Assembly (NCBI GenBank): GCA_025716855.1
Contig: JAIXMQ010000023.1
Coordinates: forward strand, 248,001 to 312,000
Length of the DNA: 64,000 bases
From: Pilaira anomala
Lineage: Eukaryota > Mucoromycota > Mucoromycetes > Mucorales > Mucoraceae
Direction of reading: 5' to 3'
Shown here: one piece after another, positions 49,862-61,546 of the stretch
How positions within the stretch are numbered: the stretch's first letter is position 1
Layout of the letters: the number at the start of each line of letters is the position of its first letter
Program-made: the position numbers and the translations under genes
The notes under the pieces: generated by a model
What the model was told of the DNA's origin: nothing
The model's database searches: none
The model's input: only the letters and a program-made list of their open reading frames with translations

Positions 49862-51972
49862 ATGAAGAATCGTGTTTTTATACTGCTATTTGTTATACTA
49901 AGCCTAATTGCTATTGTGTTTGGTAGGTTTTACTTTGTTTACATTGCTAAGCTCTATTTATTTACTGTTCTTTTTTATTTCGATAGCTCAAGAAGATGAT
50001 TATGATGAAGAGGAAACGATGACTGATAATATGCCTGATACAACCGAATCTGAGCCATCTTCCTCCATACCTGAAACCGAAACCACACCTACCTCGAGTA
50101 TTATCGCCGACGCCCCCTCTTCCACCAATATCGAAACAACACCATCTGCACCTGTTAGTACAACTGTCAACCCACTTGCATGTACTGCTTTACAAAAGTT
50201 ATATACTACATTAAACGGAAACGGTTGGGTTGTTAAAACCGGTTGGGATTCAACAGATATGAATACCTGTTGTAACTGGTATAATGTCCACTGTAACAGT
50301 TTTGGACAAGTGTTAAAAGTGTAAAGTATACACCCCCTCCTTCTCCCTCTCTTTTTTCTTATTATGCGAGCACCCCCTTATATGTACGTTTATCTTCTTT
50401 ATTCTAATCAACTTTTTTTATCTTTTTTTTTTTTTTTTTACATACATAGCGTGCTTGCACATAACAATCTCGTTGGACAACTTCCTGATAGCTTTGACCA
50501 GCTCCCAGATCTTCAAACAATGTAATACAGTACTACCTAATTTGATTATTATCGACAAAAAAAAGATTAACACCATTTCACTTTCTTTTTTAATAGCGAT
50601 TTAAGTCATAATAATATTTCTGGACCAATTCCTGGTACAATCGGTAGTCTTTCTAGCTTAAGATCAATGTAAATAGAAAAGAACAATACGCGATTCATTA
50701 TTATTTACCTTTTTTTTTTTTGCCTCATATAGTAACTTTGATGTCAATTTTCTCTCTGGTTCACTTCCCTCGGGTTTAAGTACTCCTGCTAATCTTACAA
50801 CTATGTAAATCTTAATATTTTTAAAAGAAATAGAGCGATAGAAAAACTTAAAATTATTTAAACTTCTAGTCATTTTAAAAATAATTCATTCACTGGATCT
50901 ATCCCTGATTCTTGGGCCAACATGAAGGCAATTCAAAATATTTATCTCAGTAACAATAATTTGACAGGTCCATTCCCTAATATAATCACTCAAATGCCTA
51001 CACTCAAGTCACTGTAAAGTTTTATATTTGTATACAATTTTAATTTTTTTTTTTTTTTTTTTTTTATTTTTAACTTTAAATTTGTAGTTATATGGATAAT
51101 AATGCTTTTAATGGATTTTTACCTTCAAATTTGGGTGACCTTGCTTCTCTTGTACAATTGTAAGTTTATCTGGATCGAAAAATAATAATAATAAAAATTA
51201 ATTGTTTGTTTCTTTTTTGTATATAGAAACCTTAAAGATAATCATTTACTTGGAAACATCCCATCATCGATTGGTAATATCACCGGATTACAATCTTTGT
51301 AAGTTATTTGTTTATCGTGTTCATATTTATTTATAGATTTTTAATTTTTTTCTCTTTTTTAGAATTGTGTCACATCAAATGTTGAACGGAACTATTCCTG
51401 ATGAGGTCTATAACTTAGTAGGACTTCAAGTTTTGTAAGTATTTTTTTTTTCTTTTTCTTGCCTTTATTTATATCAACCTCCATTAAACTCTTTTTTTTT
51501 TTTTTCCTTCTATTTAGAGATCTTTCCAACAACAGATTCACAGGTCCTATTTCTTCTAAATTGGGTCAACTTGTCAATGTACAAAGATTGTAAGTCTAGT
51601 AATGTGGTAAACAAAGAAGAATATTAACTTTAGTTTTCTTATAGAAACCTTGGACATAATGGATTAACTGGTCCAATTCCTGAGGAAATCAGTCAACTGA
51701 CAAAGCTTCAAAGTCTTAATTTAAATTACAACGCATTAAATGGTCGATTTCCTTCCGCTGTAGCTCCTGCCGCTCTCGGTTACTGCTACATGACCCCAAA
51801 TCAATTTCAATCTTGTCCTGGCCCTGAAGTCATTAACAATCCTGAAAGTTTAGCTTTCCAATGCTCTGTTGATTGTATCGTTAGAACAAAGACAAAAGGT
51901 GATGCTTCTCATCTTGGTTCTTCTATCTCTGCTTTGTTCATTGTTATCATAGCTACCTTAATTACCATGTAG
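49862..51972 (+). CDS. plant-type leucine-rich-repeat surface protein, one exon per repeat
   Basis: Secreted or GPI-anchored LRR protein, 456 residues, ligand unknown. Eleven exons: 49862-49922, 49987-50320, 50450-50521, 50597-50668, 50733-50804, 50870-51013, 51088-51159, 51227-51298, 51363-51434, 51518-51589, 51645-51972. After a signal peptide (VFILLFVILSLIAIVFG) comes an acidic Ser/Thr-rich stretch, then an LRR N-cap with paired Cys (LYTTLNGNGWVVKTGWDS, NTCCNWYNVHC). Eleven LRRs follow, of the plant type LxxNxLxGxIP (for example LSHNNISGPIPGTIGSLSSL, LSNNRFTGPISSKLGQL, LGHNGLTGPIPEEISQL). Seven exons are exactly 72 nt, and one is 144 nt with two repeats; every intron in the array is phase 2 at the same repeat position. 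A Cys-containing C-cap and hydrophobic tail (SALFIVIIATLITM) fit GPI anchoring. No kinase domain. Confidence 0.9.
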
Positions 51973-52409
51973 TTTTATTATTATTATTATTTTGCATTAA
52001 ACCTATAGTATTATTTTTTTTTTCTTCTTGATCTTTTTTTCTCCTGTTTTGTATGCAAACAAAAAATAGTTTATAGACTCACATATTTATCAGAAAATAT
52101 ATACTCAATATTTAAATATAGGTAATTAATAACTATACTTTTTTTTTGTTTGTTTGTTTGCATGTTAACTATAAAACACACAGATGGAAATTATGCAAGT
52201 AAAAGTAGTAGTAAAAAAAAAAAAGGTTTAATAAAGTAGATTACAAGAAATAAAGAGGATGTGAGAAATAGATAAGATCATTAAATGTAATAAGTTGGAG
52301 AAAATAACAATAAGACTTGTTTAAATTGATAATGTGCTGCAAGTAATTTTTGACATGACCGAGAGAGAAGATAAAATGAAAAAAAAAAATGAAAAGGAGA
52401 GATGTAAAA
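51973..52409. other. intergenic between convergent genes
   Basis: 3' UTR space between the LRR and RGS genes. AT-rich, nothing else seen. Confidence 0.5.
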
Positions 52410-53611
52410 TTACTGAACAGGCATAGGATCGTATTCATTAGTAATGACAAGTGCAGGGATTGTTACACTCAGACTTAAAAACATGGCAACAATCCAAATA
52501 TGAAGACACATTTCCTATAAAGACAATGGTTAGTAAAAAAAAAAAAAAACTTGCAATGAATGATATATTAAACTTACTCTGCTATATTTCAAGTACTCAG
52601 GATCAATAACACCCACCATTTTCTTTTGACTATCAACATCTAATTTCCTACCATTTAATCTTTCGTTTTTACCTTCTCCTAACTGATAGTATTCATCGAT
52701 CTCATACATGGGGACCATTCGGATGTTTAATGCAGCTCGAATCGTACAGAACCCAATACGCCCTGAAAGTATACTGATTGCAAACAAGAATGTGATAGGA
52801 AATAAAAAGAGTCGATACCAACGAGACGCATGATTAGAGTATGAATAATATAACACCATTGGGATATGTAAAAGGTTCACAAGTGCTTGAACGTAGTGAA
52901 GAACAACCCAGCTGTATCTAATATTTTGTAAGGCATTATTCAAGAAACTATTGAGACTAGAGGTTCTCATGATATTATAGACATGCTCATGGACATCAAT
53001 AAACACATCAGGATGTGTAGTTTGACAACCATAGTATAAAACATGTCGACTCATCCAACCTTCAATGTTTAACTCCTTGAAAGATTCAGTATGGAAGAAG
53101 GTTCTTAAAACTGCATCTACTTCGGCTCTGAAGGGCTGATCCTTTTCGGTTTCATATTCAAGATCGGTGGGAACAGATTGTTCAAAGAAATCCTTGTTAG
53201 AATCATGAGTAGTTGGCTTGTATCCTGCCTTCTTCAAATCGTCTAAAGGAAGATTATAAGAGTTTGGTGTGGCCCGTTCTTTGGGAGGTTGGGATTTCAT
53301 TTGCTCCTCTTCTGGTAAATCTTGAAATCTGCGCTTGTAACTAAGATACCAAGTATAAAAATCAAGATTCTCGACCGAATGCTCTTTATTCATTAAAAAG
53401 TATCGAAAATCTTTCAATGAAATAGGTTGACATGTTGTATTATTCAAGATCTGATCTATAAAATTATTTCTCTTGTTAGTATTAATGAACTCGGCTTTTG
53501 TTTATCCTGTTTATGTTTACACTTACCAATATGAACTGTTTTAATATCGGCTTGTCCACCAACTAACCAACGCTTAACTGATTTATCAAAAGTTTTTAAA
53601 TGTTCGAGCAT
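52410..53611 (-). CDS. RGS-domain membrane protein (Rax1-like)
   Basis: Putative regulator-of-G-protein-signalling protein with C-terminal membrane segments, the architecture of yeast Rax1 (bud-site landmark). Exons 53611-53527, 53455-52578, 52514-52410 give 355 residues. The N-terminus has an RGS-type start (ILNNTTCQPISLKDFRYFLM, then VENLDFYTWYLSYKRRFQDL) and a second RGS segment (VDAVLRTFFHTESFKELNIE, FIDVHEHVYNIM). Three hydrophobic stretches follow: VVLHYVQALVNLLHIPMVLY, LFLFPITFLFAISILSGRIG and the last-exon IWIVAMFLSLSVTIPALVI. The final exon encodes 34 residues plus stop. Family placement is by architecture and pattern; partner Galpha unknown. Confidence 0.7.
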
Positions 53612-54250
53612 ATCAAGAAAAAAAAAAGAAAAGAAAGAGCTTTGAAGGTAATTGAAATAAGAACGGGAAAAAAAAAGAAGGTCAGAATGAAAAAAAAAAA
53701 CATCTTACATTTATACTTTCACCCAAGGATGTAAAAAAAAAAATCAGTTAGTATCTAATCGTATAATTAGAATCTTCTAATGACACTGGTGGCAAAAATT
53801 ATAAGAGCTTTGGTAATAACTGTACGCTAAAACTAAGGGCACCCCAAAAAATAAACTATCAGGACACGGTTCAATCTTAAAATCCTAAAGCACCCCTATA
53901 TTTTAATGGATGCACTATACTTATAGAAACAAGAGATTGTATCCTTTTGTTTAAAGTCCAAAAAATACGGCATCACAATAATATAACTTGTATATTATTT
54001 AAAAAGATTAACTTTTTTCTAACTTGATGATTCATTTTTAATCTATATTAAATCAAAAGAAAAACATGACATTCGGTACAGATTCGAATGCTCTTGTATT
54101 GTTTTCAGAATGGTCATAGTAACGAAGAGCGTTTCATTTCTTTGCATTATGTTATTCAATTAGTTTAGACATTTTTACAACTAGGCCCTATGATCTTTAA
54201 CAAATAGGAATTGAAGAAAAGAATGCATAAAATTTAACACATACGCACAC

Positions 54251-54288
<38 letters not shown>

Positions 54289-55423
54289 TTTTTTATGTTC
54301 ATGTGAAGTACATATGTAAAGTCATAATATTACGTAACTATAAAGTTTAACTAAAAATGAGTTGATTTAAGACTATAGGCCTTCCTAAAATATTTGCATA
54401 AATGAAATTCTTTCAAAACAACAAAATGGAAAAATCTTAAAGTATTGGATAATATCACAGTATTGGATACTGTGATTTAAGAAACTCTTCCGAAACAATT
54501 GGAAGTTTGAACTGAGGTAGCTATATATGCTATGCAACAAAATTATTTTATTACATATAATTATACTTATCATACATTTGATAGCCGTTGATGAGAGACA
54601 CACCAGATCAAAAACGCTGTCTTAATAATCATATGTAACAGAAGATCAAAGGTTTTTAAGTACAGGACCTGAAGATGAAGATGTCGAGGAATAATTGAAT
54701 ATCAGAATTATTATTGTTATTATTGATACTGCCATATTTGCGTCATCTCTACTTATAAATATAAGTACATCAAGGTTATAAACTAAACGTTATAATAAAA
54801 ACCTGACATATCTTCATAGTATGTATAGTAATTAAACCTCAACAATATGTAAAAAAAAAAAAAAAAAAAAAGTTCTAGAACGAATTAGAGCATCTTGAAT
54901 AAAATTAATATAATTAATTTATTCGTATTTTTACGGTAAAGTACACACATGCGATTCATTATATGTTTAGATTTATGTATACTTTTTACACAATGAGATG
55001 TCAAATTTATTTACAGTACAAGTTAATGTTTTTTTATAAGCATAAGTAGGTACAACATTTGCTTTAAAAGAATATATATAGTCTAGTATTTCTAATACCA
55101 TATTAAAGCATATGATAAAAAAAAAAAGAAAGAGAGAGTCAATTAAACATTAATATTAAATTATTGCAATTACACACATGCCAGTTACACGACGCTGTGT
55201 GATTTTCGACATTTGAAAGACTTTCATTGACTTGTGTAACTCTTTCTAGGGGTATATTCAGTTTACCGAGGATAGATGAGTAAATTATAGTAGGTGTATT
55301 GAACATTGCTTTAATGCGTTTCTTCAAAAAAAAAAAGGTATAAAAAGGAATTTGAATGTTTAACATTGAGTACTACCAAAAAACCCCCCCCCCTCCCATT
55401 CTATTTTATTTTAAATATAAAAA
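53612..55423. other. 1.8-kb intergenic region, no gene seen
   Basis: Divergent promoter region of the RGS gene and the cellulase gene. It contains a T run of about 32 (54255-54286) and an A run near 54850-54870. A 75-codon minus-strand frame at 55139-55366 (with GKLNIPLERVTQVNESLSNV) is coding-like but unassigned. A C11 run precedes the cellulase start. Confidence 0.5.
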
Positions 55424-56610
55424 ATGAGAATTTCAGCTACTCTTGCATCAATCACTTTAGCTACATCTTTTGTATCTGCTGCAAGCGCTGCTTGTAGTCC
55501 TATGTACGGTCAATGTGGTGGTAGGTTTTTTTCTTTCTTTCTATCTTGTACTCTTATTTTTATATATGAATATTAAGTTGTTCATTTTATATTTTTAGGT
55601 ATTTCTTGGAATGGACCCAAGTGCTGTGATTCTGGATTAAAATGTGAAGCTTTTAACCCTTATTATTCTCAATGTATTCAGGGTTGTAAGTAGATCAATT
55701 CGACGATATACTTTGTTAATTTTTGATTTCTTATTCCCTTTTTTTTTTTATTATTATTAATTTGTTAAAGCTAATAAGCCAGTAACTACTGTAGCTCCTA
55801 AACCTACAACTACTACAGCCCCCAAAACCACAACCACTGTTAAACCTCAACCTACCCACCAAGATAATACTTCTAAACCTGCTTACTCTGTTATCCCTGG
55901 GGGGATCTCAGGTAGCAGTAAAACCACACGTTACTGGGATTGTTGTAAACCTTCTTGTGGATGGAATGGTAAAGCTCACGTTACTTCTCCTGTTAAAACT
56001 TGTGCAAAGAACGGTGTCACCGTGATTGATAATAATATACAAAGTGGTTGTGCTGCCGGTGGTAGTAAGTTTCCTTTTTTTTTTTTTTAAGTCAAGCAGA
56101 TTTCAACAGTATTAACACATTTTTTAATTTTTAGGTGCTTATGTCTGTAACGACAATCAGCCTTGGGCTGTTAATGATAACCTCGCCTATGGTTTTGTTG
56201 CAGCGAGTATTGCTGGATCCACTGAAGGAGGATGGTGTTGTTCTTGCGTTGAAATGACTTTCACTAGTGGACCAGTGAAAGGTAAGAAGATGGTTGCACA
56301 GATCACAAATACTGGAGACGATGAAGGATTAGATAAACGTGAACATCATTTTGATTTACTCATGCCGGGTGGAGGCGTTGGTCTTTTCAACGGTTGTAAG
56401 CCTCAATGGAACGCACCGGATGAGGGATGGGGAGTTCGATATGGTGGGGTTTGGTCAGCTGAGCAATGTAAACAACTTCCTTTAGCACTTCAACCGGGTT
56501 GCAATTGGAGATATGGATGGTTTAAGGGGGCTGATAACCCAGATATGACTTTCAAACAAGTGACATGTCCTGCTGAAATTGTTGCTAGATCTGGATGTAA
56601 CAGACTTTAA
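55424..56610 (+). CDS. GH45 endo-1,4-beta-glucanase with N-terminal CBM1
   Basis: Secreted cellulase. Exons 55424-55520, 55599-55685, 55771-56064, 56135-56610 give 317 residues. Signal peptide [20 protein letters not shown]; then a CBM1 cellulose-binding module ([34 protein letters not shown]) interrupted by intron 1 after the GG; a Thr/Pro/Lys linker; then the GH45 domain. The nucleophile/base region is [14 protein letters not shown], followed by [39 protein letters not shown] and [18 protein letters not shown], whose Asp is the proton donor. The CBM1-first order matches Mucorales cellulases of the Rhizopus RCE type rather than ascomycete enzymes, where CBM1 is usually C-terminal. Catalytic residues appear intact. 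Confidence 0.95.
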
Positions 56611-56657
56611 AAAAAAAACTTAGTTTATTTAGAAAATGATTGAATAAAATTTGAGCA

Positions 56658-56700
<43 letters not shown>

Positions 56701-56723
56701 GTAAATGAAGATATTTGTATTGC
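56611..56723. repeat. poly-T tract between convergent genes
   Basis: A run of about 38 T (56661-56697) separates the 3' ends of the cellulase and antiporter genes. Long homopolymers of this kind recur through the window and may be length-unreliable. Confidence 0.8.
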
Positions 56724-59591
56724 TTATTTTATTTTTGAAAATGAAGCAGATTGGATAATTAAGATACTGGCTTTTTTTGTACCATTTTTCAAAACTTCAA
56801 AACCTATTTTTCCAAGAGCGCTTTCATACTCTTCCTCTTCTCGAACGGTTTGGTCGTTGCATTGACGTCCTAAAATAACTAGATCGTGTTCATCTAAAGG
56901 TCTTTCAAGTGATTTCGTGAATGTAGATCCACTCAGTTCATTCAAGGTTTGACAGACAACGTGACTCTTGGCATCACTGGTTGCAAACAGTGTATTGATA
57001 TCCTGATCTTCACTGTATTGTTGAATAGATACATTTGTAGCATATAATAATGATGATGATGGTTTAGAGCCTTCTCTTATCACAGTTAATCTGATATCTC
57101 TACTATTTGCTTGTAATCGTAAGGCGAACAAAAGAGCCGCTTTATCATCTTCAGATCCTTCACGGTAGGCAACTACAATGTGTGGGTTTAACTCAACATC
57201 ACCATCTTGTATTTGACCGAACCCTCTATCAATAAATAAACCGACAGTGCAATGAGGTATATGAGAGAACGCTTGATTGACAAAGTCTAGATCTGAAGTA
57301 GAAGTATTATCCAAGAGTGCTGAAGCGTAATTCACATTGTTGATTAAATAGCGATTGATCCAAGGTAATAAAATAAAATCTGCGTCTACTTTTGAACCAT
57401 AATCAGACATTGTCTTGATATAGTTTGTAGAGGAACAATAGTCAAGTTGTGTCTTTAAAGAGTTTATGCCAATTAAGTTTGCAAATGTACGAAACACGTT
57501 TAGAACAGGGTCTTGCTTTTCTGTTTCTCTAAAATCCTTATATTTCATGACGACGGATGTACGTTGAGTTAATTCCATTAAACGAAGTGTGTGAATATCA
57601 ATTGGGGTAGAAGAGAATTTATCACGTTTTAAAAGCTGTATTAACGTCATTAAAGAAGATACCGATTCGATACGGTTTAACATGGTCACAATACAATAGT
57701 GTTTTGAGTCTACAGCTTCAATTATTTCTGTTTTATCGTCTAATTTCGTATCAACCACTTCTGTGGATTTTATGCGATTGTTTGTGCTAGAGATATCCTC
57801 TTCTAATGCAGCTGTTTGCTTTTGGTACCATTCGGGGTAGACAAAAAGAACAACGGGAGTGGTCATGAACGTTGTGACAAGCGCCATGACAACTAAAATA
57901 ACAAAGACTGTATCGCAACATGAATTAGTAGTATCACTCATCTAGATTCATTCTTGTTTATACCTTGATCGTTTAAAACACCTGCATCATGCCCAAGGTT
58001 CAAAACAATCAGCTCTACAAGACTAGATATACACATAATTAATTAAATAGTTTTGAAATAATAAAAAACAGTTACAGCTTCTTAGTTACCCTTTACAGTT
58101 CATCAAGAAACCAACAGCAAAAGATTCTCGCGTGGTCATACCTGATAACTTGGCAGCGACCGTACATCCAACAATTTTACCAAAACAAGCAAGAAAAATA
58201 ACCAAAATGACATAGCCCCAAACCAAGCCAGAATCAAGTAAACCAATTTGAGTTTTTAAACCAGATAAAGTAAAGTACTACAAAAAAAAAAAAAAATGAA
58301 TACGAGAAAAAAAAAAGGCAAGACATGATTTCAAACTTACAAGAGGTAAAAAGATGATGTTGATCATATCTTCTAATTTCTCAGTAATTTTAATAGAAAG
58401 ATCGTGTTCGTGTGGAATGATGACACCCGCCAGAAATCCACCAAATATACTATGAACACCAATAATGTTGGTGACAAAGGCGCAAAGTAATACAAGCATT
58501 AAAGTCACTGTCATTAAAAGGGGACTAGGTCCATCTTCAAATGAGTTTGTGTGGATACATAATCTACGATAAAGTGGTCCAATGACGAAAATCACAAATA
58601 AAGTAAATGCTGTTGCGGTTAAAAATACGTAAAGTGCTACTATTCCGCCTGAAGAATTTAATAATGCAACAACTAATGCTAATAAAACCCTAATATTGAT
58701 GTTGTTAATTAATGTCATCGATTTTGCTTTTATAACTTTTTTTTTTTTACCATGCTGTACAATCATTGATGAGACCACTTGCCATGGTAATTGCACCTAC
58801 TTTTGTACGTAATAATTTTAATTCTGCCAAAATACGAGCTAAAACAGGAAATGCCTAATATATACACAAAATGTCAACAAAATGTCAAAAAAAAGCTTAT
58901 AATAGAGTTTAACAATTTACAGTAATGGACATGGCAACACCTAAAAATAATAAAAAACTTCCAAAAGGTATAGATGGATCATTTTGTATCTTGTAGAGTC
59001 CTACACTGACAGCGCCGCCTAAACCAAAGGGCAATGCCATACCTGCAACAGCCACAGATACACTTTTTCTCCAATCTTTTTTAATGACTTGTATATCTAC
59101 TTCAAGTCCTACTTGAAATAAAAAGAAGACAAGACCTAATGTCGCTACTAGATTTAAAAATGGAAGTGATTCTGTAGGGAATATAGCGGATTTGAAACCA
59201 GGGATTCTTCCCATGACTGTAGGACCAAGAATGATACCTGCAATCACTAATATCTTTATGAATCAAAAAGAAAAAAAAAAAAGATATATACAAAAAAAAA
59301 AAAAAATGAATACCTTCTGCAATAACTCGTGGCTGTCGTATGTAGCCTAATGGAATAGCAATGATTCTACAAAAGGATATAATAACTGCTACCTTATTGG
59401 TTCATGCAAAAAAAAAAAAAAGAATTAGTTTTTCGAGGGCAAAAAAAAAAAAAAAAAAAAGTGCCCTAGGATCATATGTATTATACTTGAATGATAAATA
59501 AGACAATAGGATCAGATGCATTGAACTGCAAAGGATTTAAGCCAGAGAAGACACCAGCTTGAGGTGCAGCAGCTAATGGTTGATCTGCCAT
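56724..59591 (-). CDS. K+/H+ antiporter, CPA2 family (Kha1-like)
   Basis: Monovalent cation/proton antiporter of endomembranes, related to yeast Kha1 and plant CHX. Eight exons: 59591-59487, 59392-59314, 59246-58921, 58854-58751, 58689-58341, 58277-58090, 58022-57964, 57907-56724, giving 797 residues. The transport domain (about 1-430) has twelve or so hydrophobic segments with RQPRVIAEVIAGIILGPTVM, FFLFQVGLEVDIQVIKKDWR, ASGLINDCTAWVLLALVVAL (the ND ion-binding motif) and HSIFGGFLAGVIIPHEHDL. The C-terminal about 370 residues form a cytosolic region with two USP-like halves (HYCIVTMLNRIESVSSLMTL and NPHIVVAYREGSEDDKAALL). The last exon starts after an internal AG (GATACAG), so the ATG 45 nt upstream is intronic. 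Confidence 0.88.
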
Positions 59592-60592
59592 AAAAGTAAA
59601 AAAAGGGAAAAAGTAAAGAGAAAAGAGAAAGGGAAAATTAAAAAAAAAACAGGGAAAAAACTGCTTTTTTTTTTTTTAGAGAGAGAGAGGTTCCTCCGGA
59701 AGAGTCCTAAACTTGTTAATTTTGTGCCACTTATATAATTCTCTCCGATGCAAGTAATTTTTGTTTGAACAGCAGCGTTCATCTATGTATATAATTGATG
59801 TGATCGACACAAAGTTGCCATAAATAGATATAAAAAAAAAATGCTGACCCTTCATAAAAATTACACCCTACAACACTACATGTTTATGTTCATTTCGAAG
59901 GTCTATCAATGGTAAAAATTGCCCCAGAACGAAGGTTCGTGAACACCTACTATTCTATTTTTTTTTTATATAAATTAAATGATATAAATTCATCTTGCTA
60001 AAACAAATCCTTTTTAAAAGGACTCGTCTTTAAAATAAATAAGTGTTCTAAATCCTAAACTTTATCATATGCTTTTGTGACATTAACTTCTTTCTTTTTC
60101 TCGCACGCCACAACAAACAGGTTCTTTTTTTTTTTTTTCATCTCAAACTAATATATAAATCGTTCTCTGACCAATCTCCTCTACATATATCCTACCCAGA
60201 CAAGAAGAAATAAATAACTTTGGCACTTGTTATCTGTGTGGTAAGAGTCATAATCATATAAACACCACAAAGTTTATATATATATATATCTCAATGATAA
60301 GACTTAATATAAAATGCTCTTTTCTTTGAAGACTGCAATTGGATTTGGAAGACATTTCAACCTATCGACAAATAGAACCCAAACTTTCAGTGTGTTAAAC
60401 ACAACTGAACGAGCAAAACGGATTAGAGATTTGAAAATACCACACAATGCGGAGATAGATACTACACTTAAAAAAAAAAGTGACGTCGAAGTGCAATCAG
60501 TACCGAAATTTAATAGGCCCTGCTCTTCTTCTCTTCCTCTTTTCTCTCTACCTTTTTTCTCTCTCTTTTTTTTTTTAATATTGTTCACAAGA
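59592..60592. other. intergenic; possible in-frame upstream extension of MIC19
   Basis: Divergent promoter region. From 60314 an open frame stays in phase with the MIC19 start at 60593 (MLFSLKTAIGFGRHFNLSTN), but the part just before 60593 is a T/C-rich 5'-UTR-like tract translating to SLPLFSLPFFSLFFFLILF, so I treat it as untranslated. Nothing else is seen. Confidence 0.45.
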
Positions 60593-61343
60593 ATGGGGTC
60601 AACACAATCTAAATCAGCACAACCTGTTATTTTCTATAACCAGAGCTCTCCTCTTCAAGTAAAAAAGAAAAGAACGATAACACAAATAAAAGAATAAAAA
60701 ATTGATTTTTTTGTACTTGTATAGCACTCTCAAGGATATGAAGAGCCTGTAAAGAATAAAGAGGTACGAATAGAAAAAGAAGAAGAAGGTTAAAAAAAAA
60801 ATTAATACATGTTGTTAGGAACCTATTCCAGTAAGCAACGAAAAGATTGAACACCTTGTTCGTGAACGAGTTGCACAAGAATTAAAGCGTCAAAGGGATG
60901 AACAAGAGCAAGCGAATAAGCAAGCTTATGGAGATTTGGCAAAGAAAAATATCCAAAATGATCATAATTCAATTGCAATTGGAGAGGATATTGATACCAT
61001 GATGCAAAAGTTACAAAGGTAAATTGTCGTTTGATGCTGCTGCTGGTTTTTTTTTTTGATCCATTTATATATAAAAATTATAGATCTACACCTGCTGATA
61101 TTCCTGCTGTCATTGCTGAACGTCAAGAAGCACTTATTGTTTGTTACAAGTAAGTTTTTTGGGGAAAAAAAAAAGGGGGGGGGGGAAATGAAAAAAGAGT
61201 GGATATTAAAAATATATATATATATATACTTTATTTATAGGAACAATCAATCGAGACCTCTTGATTGTTGGGAAGAAGTTGAAGAGTTCAAGAATGCTGT
61301 TGCTAGTGAACAAAAGAAATTTGTTGCTGCTCATCAACGATAA
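60593..61343 (+). CDS. MIC19: MICOS complex subunit Mic19-like (DUF1690)
   Basis: Small peripheral inner-membrane protein of the mitochondrial cristae-organising MICOS complex. Exons 60593-60658, 60725-60763, 60819-61018, 61084-61149, 61241-61343 give 157 residues. The N-terminus MGSTQSKS is a classic myristoylation signal, as in Mic19/CHCHD3, and decides the start. A charged helical middle (EKIEHLVRERVAQELKRQRD) precedes a C-terminal segment with two cysteines (ALIVCYKNNQSRPLDCWEEV, spacing CX10C) and a conserved tail EFKNAVASEQKKFVAAHQR. Tiny exons of 39 and 66 nt are framed correctly. The single CX10C motif is shorter than the animal CHCH twin motif, as in other fungi. Confidence 0.8.
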
Positions 61344-61452
61344 ACGCTCCTTTTTTTTTTTTATTTTTTTTTTAAAAATCCCCAAATAAAGCGAAATTGA
61401 TCATTAAAAGAATGGCATTATGTAAGCAATAGGAATATGTAAATTCAGGAAC

Positions 61453-61496
<44 letters not shown>

Positions 61497-61546
61497 AAAA
61501 GTATAACAGAAAGATTTTATCAAAAAAAAAAAAAAAGGGATAAATT
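61344..61546. repeat. spacer with long poly-T, convergent 3' ends
   Basis: Holds a run of about 34 T (61459-61492) between MIC19 and PheRS alpha. No other content. Confidence 0.6.

Noticed and set aside
50322..51642. Treating the LRR exons as separate short genes or pseudogene fragments
   Set aside because: Every junction has consensus GTAAGT/GTAA-type donors and AG acceptors with constant phase, giving one continuous 456-residue protein.
54060..54100. Possible tRNA-like B-box (GATTCGAATGC)
   Set aside because: No matching A-box or cloverleaf could be drawn around it.
57907..57941. ATG at 57941 as the start of a separate 405-residue gene
   Set aside because: The segment before GATACAG is intronic; joining 58022-57964 to 57907 keeps the antiporter frame (LNDQ to VFVILVVM).
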